Source of the DNA: Micavibrio aeruginosavorus
Lineage (GTDB): Bacteria > Pseudomonadota > Alphaproteobacteria > Micavibrionales > Micavibrionaceae
NCBI GenBank assembly: GCA_003240795.1
Contig: QFNK01000138.1
Location: 1-5,582 of the forward strand
Reading direction: 5' to 3'
Length of the DNA: 5,582 bases
Shown: positions 5,439-5,582 of the stretch, piece after piece
Layout of the letters: every line of letters starts with the position of its first letter
How positions within the stretch are numbered: position 1 is the first letter of the stretch
Program-made: the position numbers and the translations under genes
Notes under the pieces: model-generated
Told to the model about the DNA's origin: nothing
Databases searched by the model: none
What the model saw: the letters and a program-made list of their open reading frames with translations, nothing else

Positions 5439-5582
5439 ATGGCGAGTGTTCGCAAGCGTAACGGCAAATGGGAAGCGCAGGTCAGGCGCAAAGGTTTCCC
5501 GACAATCAGTAAGTCTTTTCACCTTAAATCAGATGCTCTCGAGTGGGTACGCTACACGGAGCAAAGGGCGGATAGGCGCACA
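5439..5582 (+). CDS. Tyrosine-recombinase-type integrase, N-terminal fragment (cut by window end)
   Basis: Site-specific recombinase of a prophage or genomic island, expected to catalyse integration at a tRNA gene. Only the first 48 codons are present, open to the last base. The pattern MASVRKRNGKWEAQVRRKGFP, then SKSFHLKSDALEW, is the small N-terminal DNA-binding module of many proteobacterial integrases: R..GKW.A.VRRKG, then SF..K.DA..W. The core-binding and catalytic domains (Arg-His-Arg-Tyr) lie beyond the window and cannot be checked. GGGGG at 5429-5433 lies five bases before the ATG and can act as a weak Shine-Dalgarno. An ATG at 5434 in another frame also stays open but gives no family-like sequence. 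The gene starts 100 bases after tRNA-Val and points away from it, the usual layout at an island attachment site. The exact subfamily is uncertain. Confidence 0.85.
   Translation, partial: MASVRKRNGKWEAQVRRKGFPTISKSFHLKSDALEWVRYTEQRADRRT

Noticed and set aside
5434..5582. Alternative open frame starting at the ATG at 5434 over the integrase start
   Set aside because: It stays open to the window end but the translation has no family resemblance, while the frame from 5439 has a clear integrase N-terminal pattern.

Overview
The window is a conserved protein-quality-control block from a bacterial chromosome. It most likely belongs to an alphaproteobacterium of moderate GC content, perhaps from the Rhodospirillales/Micavibrio side of the class. 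The reasons are the gene order (trigger factor, ClpP, Lon, HU, tRNA-Val), the alphaproteobacterial look of the ClpP and Lon sequences, and the Lys/Ala-rich trigger factor tail. The lineage comes from remembered family features, not from a search.

Layout. The 3' part of tig (trigger factor; its 5' end lies outside the window) ends at 839 and is followed by a strong hairpin terminator at 841-870. A small gene of unknown function (881-1165, minus strand) converges on that terminator. Its promoter region lies back to back with that of clpP (preferred start 1315, end 1971). A 331-base gap follows, holding a clpP terminator and a good heat-shock (sigma-32/RpoH-type) promoter for lon (2303-4717). 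A 146-base gap with a perfect 14-bp palindrome and a hairpin leads to the HU gene (4864-5139), which has its own strong terminator. A complete tRNA-Val(UAC) gene follows at 5264-5338. From 5439 to the window end, the first 48 codons of a tyrosine-recombinase-type integrase are open.

How it works together. Trigger factor folds nascent chains at the ribosome, and ClpP and Lon are cytosolic ATP-dependent proteolysis components. HU is a nucleoid protein commonly found next to lon. Both clpP and lon have RpoH-like promoters, which fits joint heat-shock induction. clpX, which usually lies between clpP and lon in alphaproteobacteria, is absent here, so the ATPase partner of ClpP must be encoded elsewhere.

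The most notable point is the right edge. An integrase start only 100 bases past the tRNA-Val 3' end, pointing away from it, strongly suggests that a prophage or genomic island has integrated at this tRNA and that the window ends just inside it. Any novel accessory system would lie beyond 5582; nothing inside the window is itself a clearly undescribed system.
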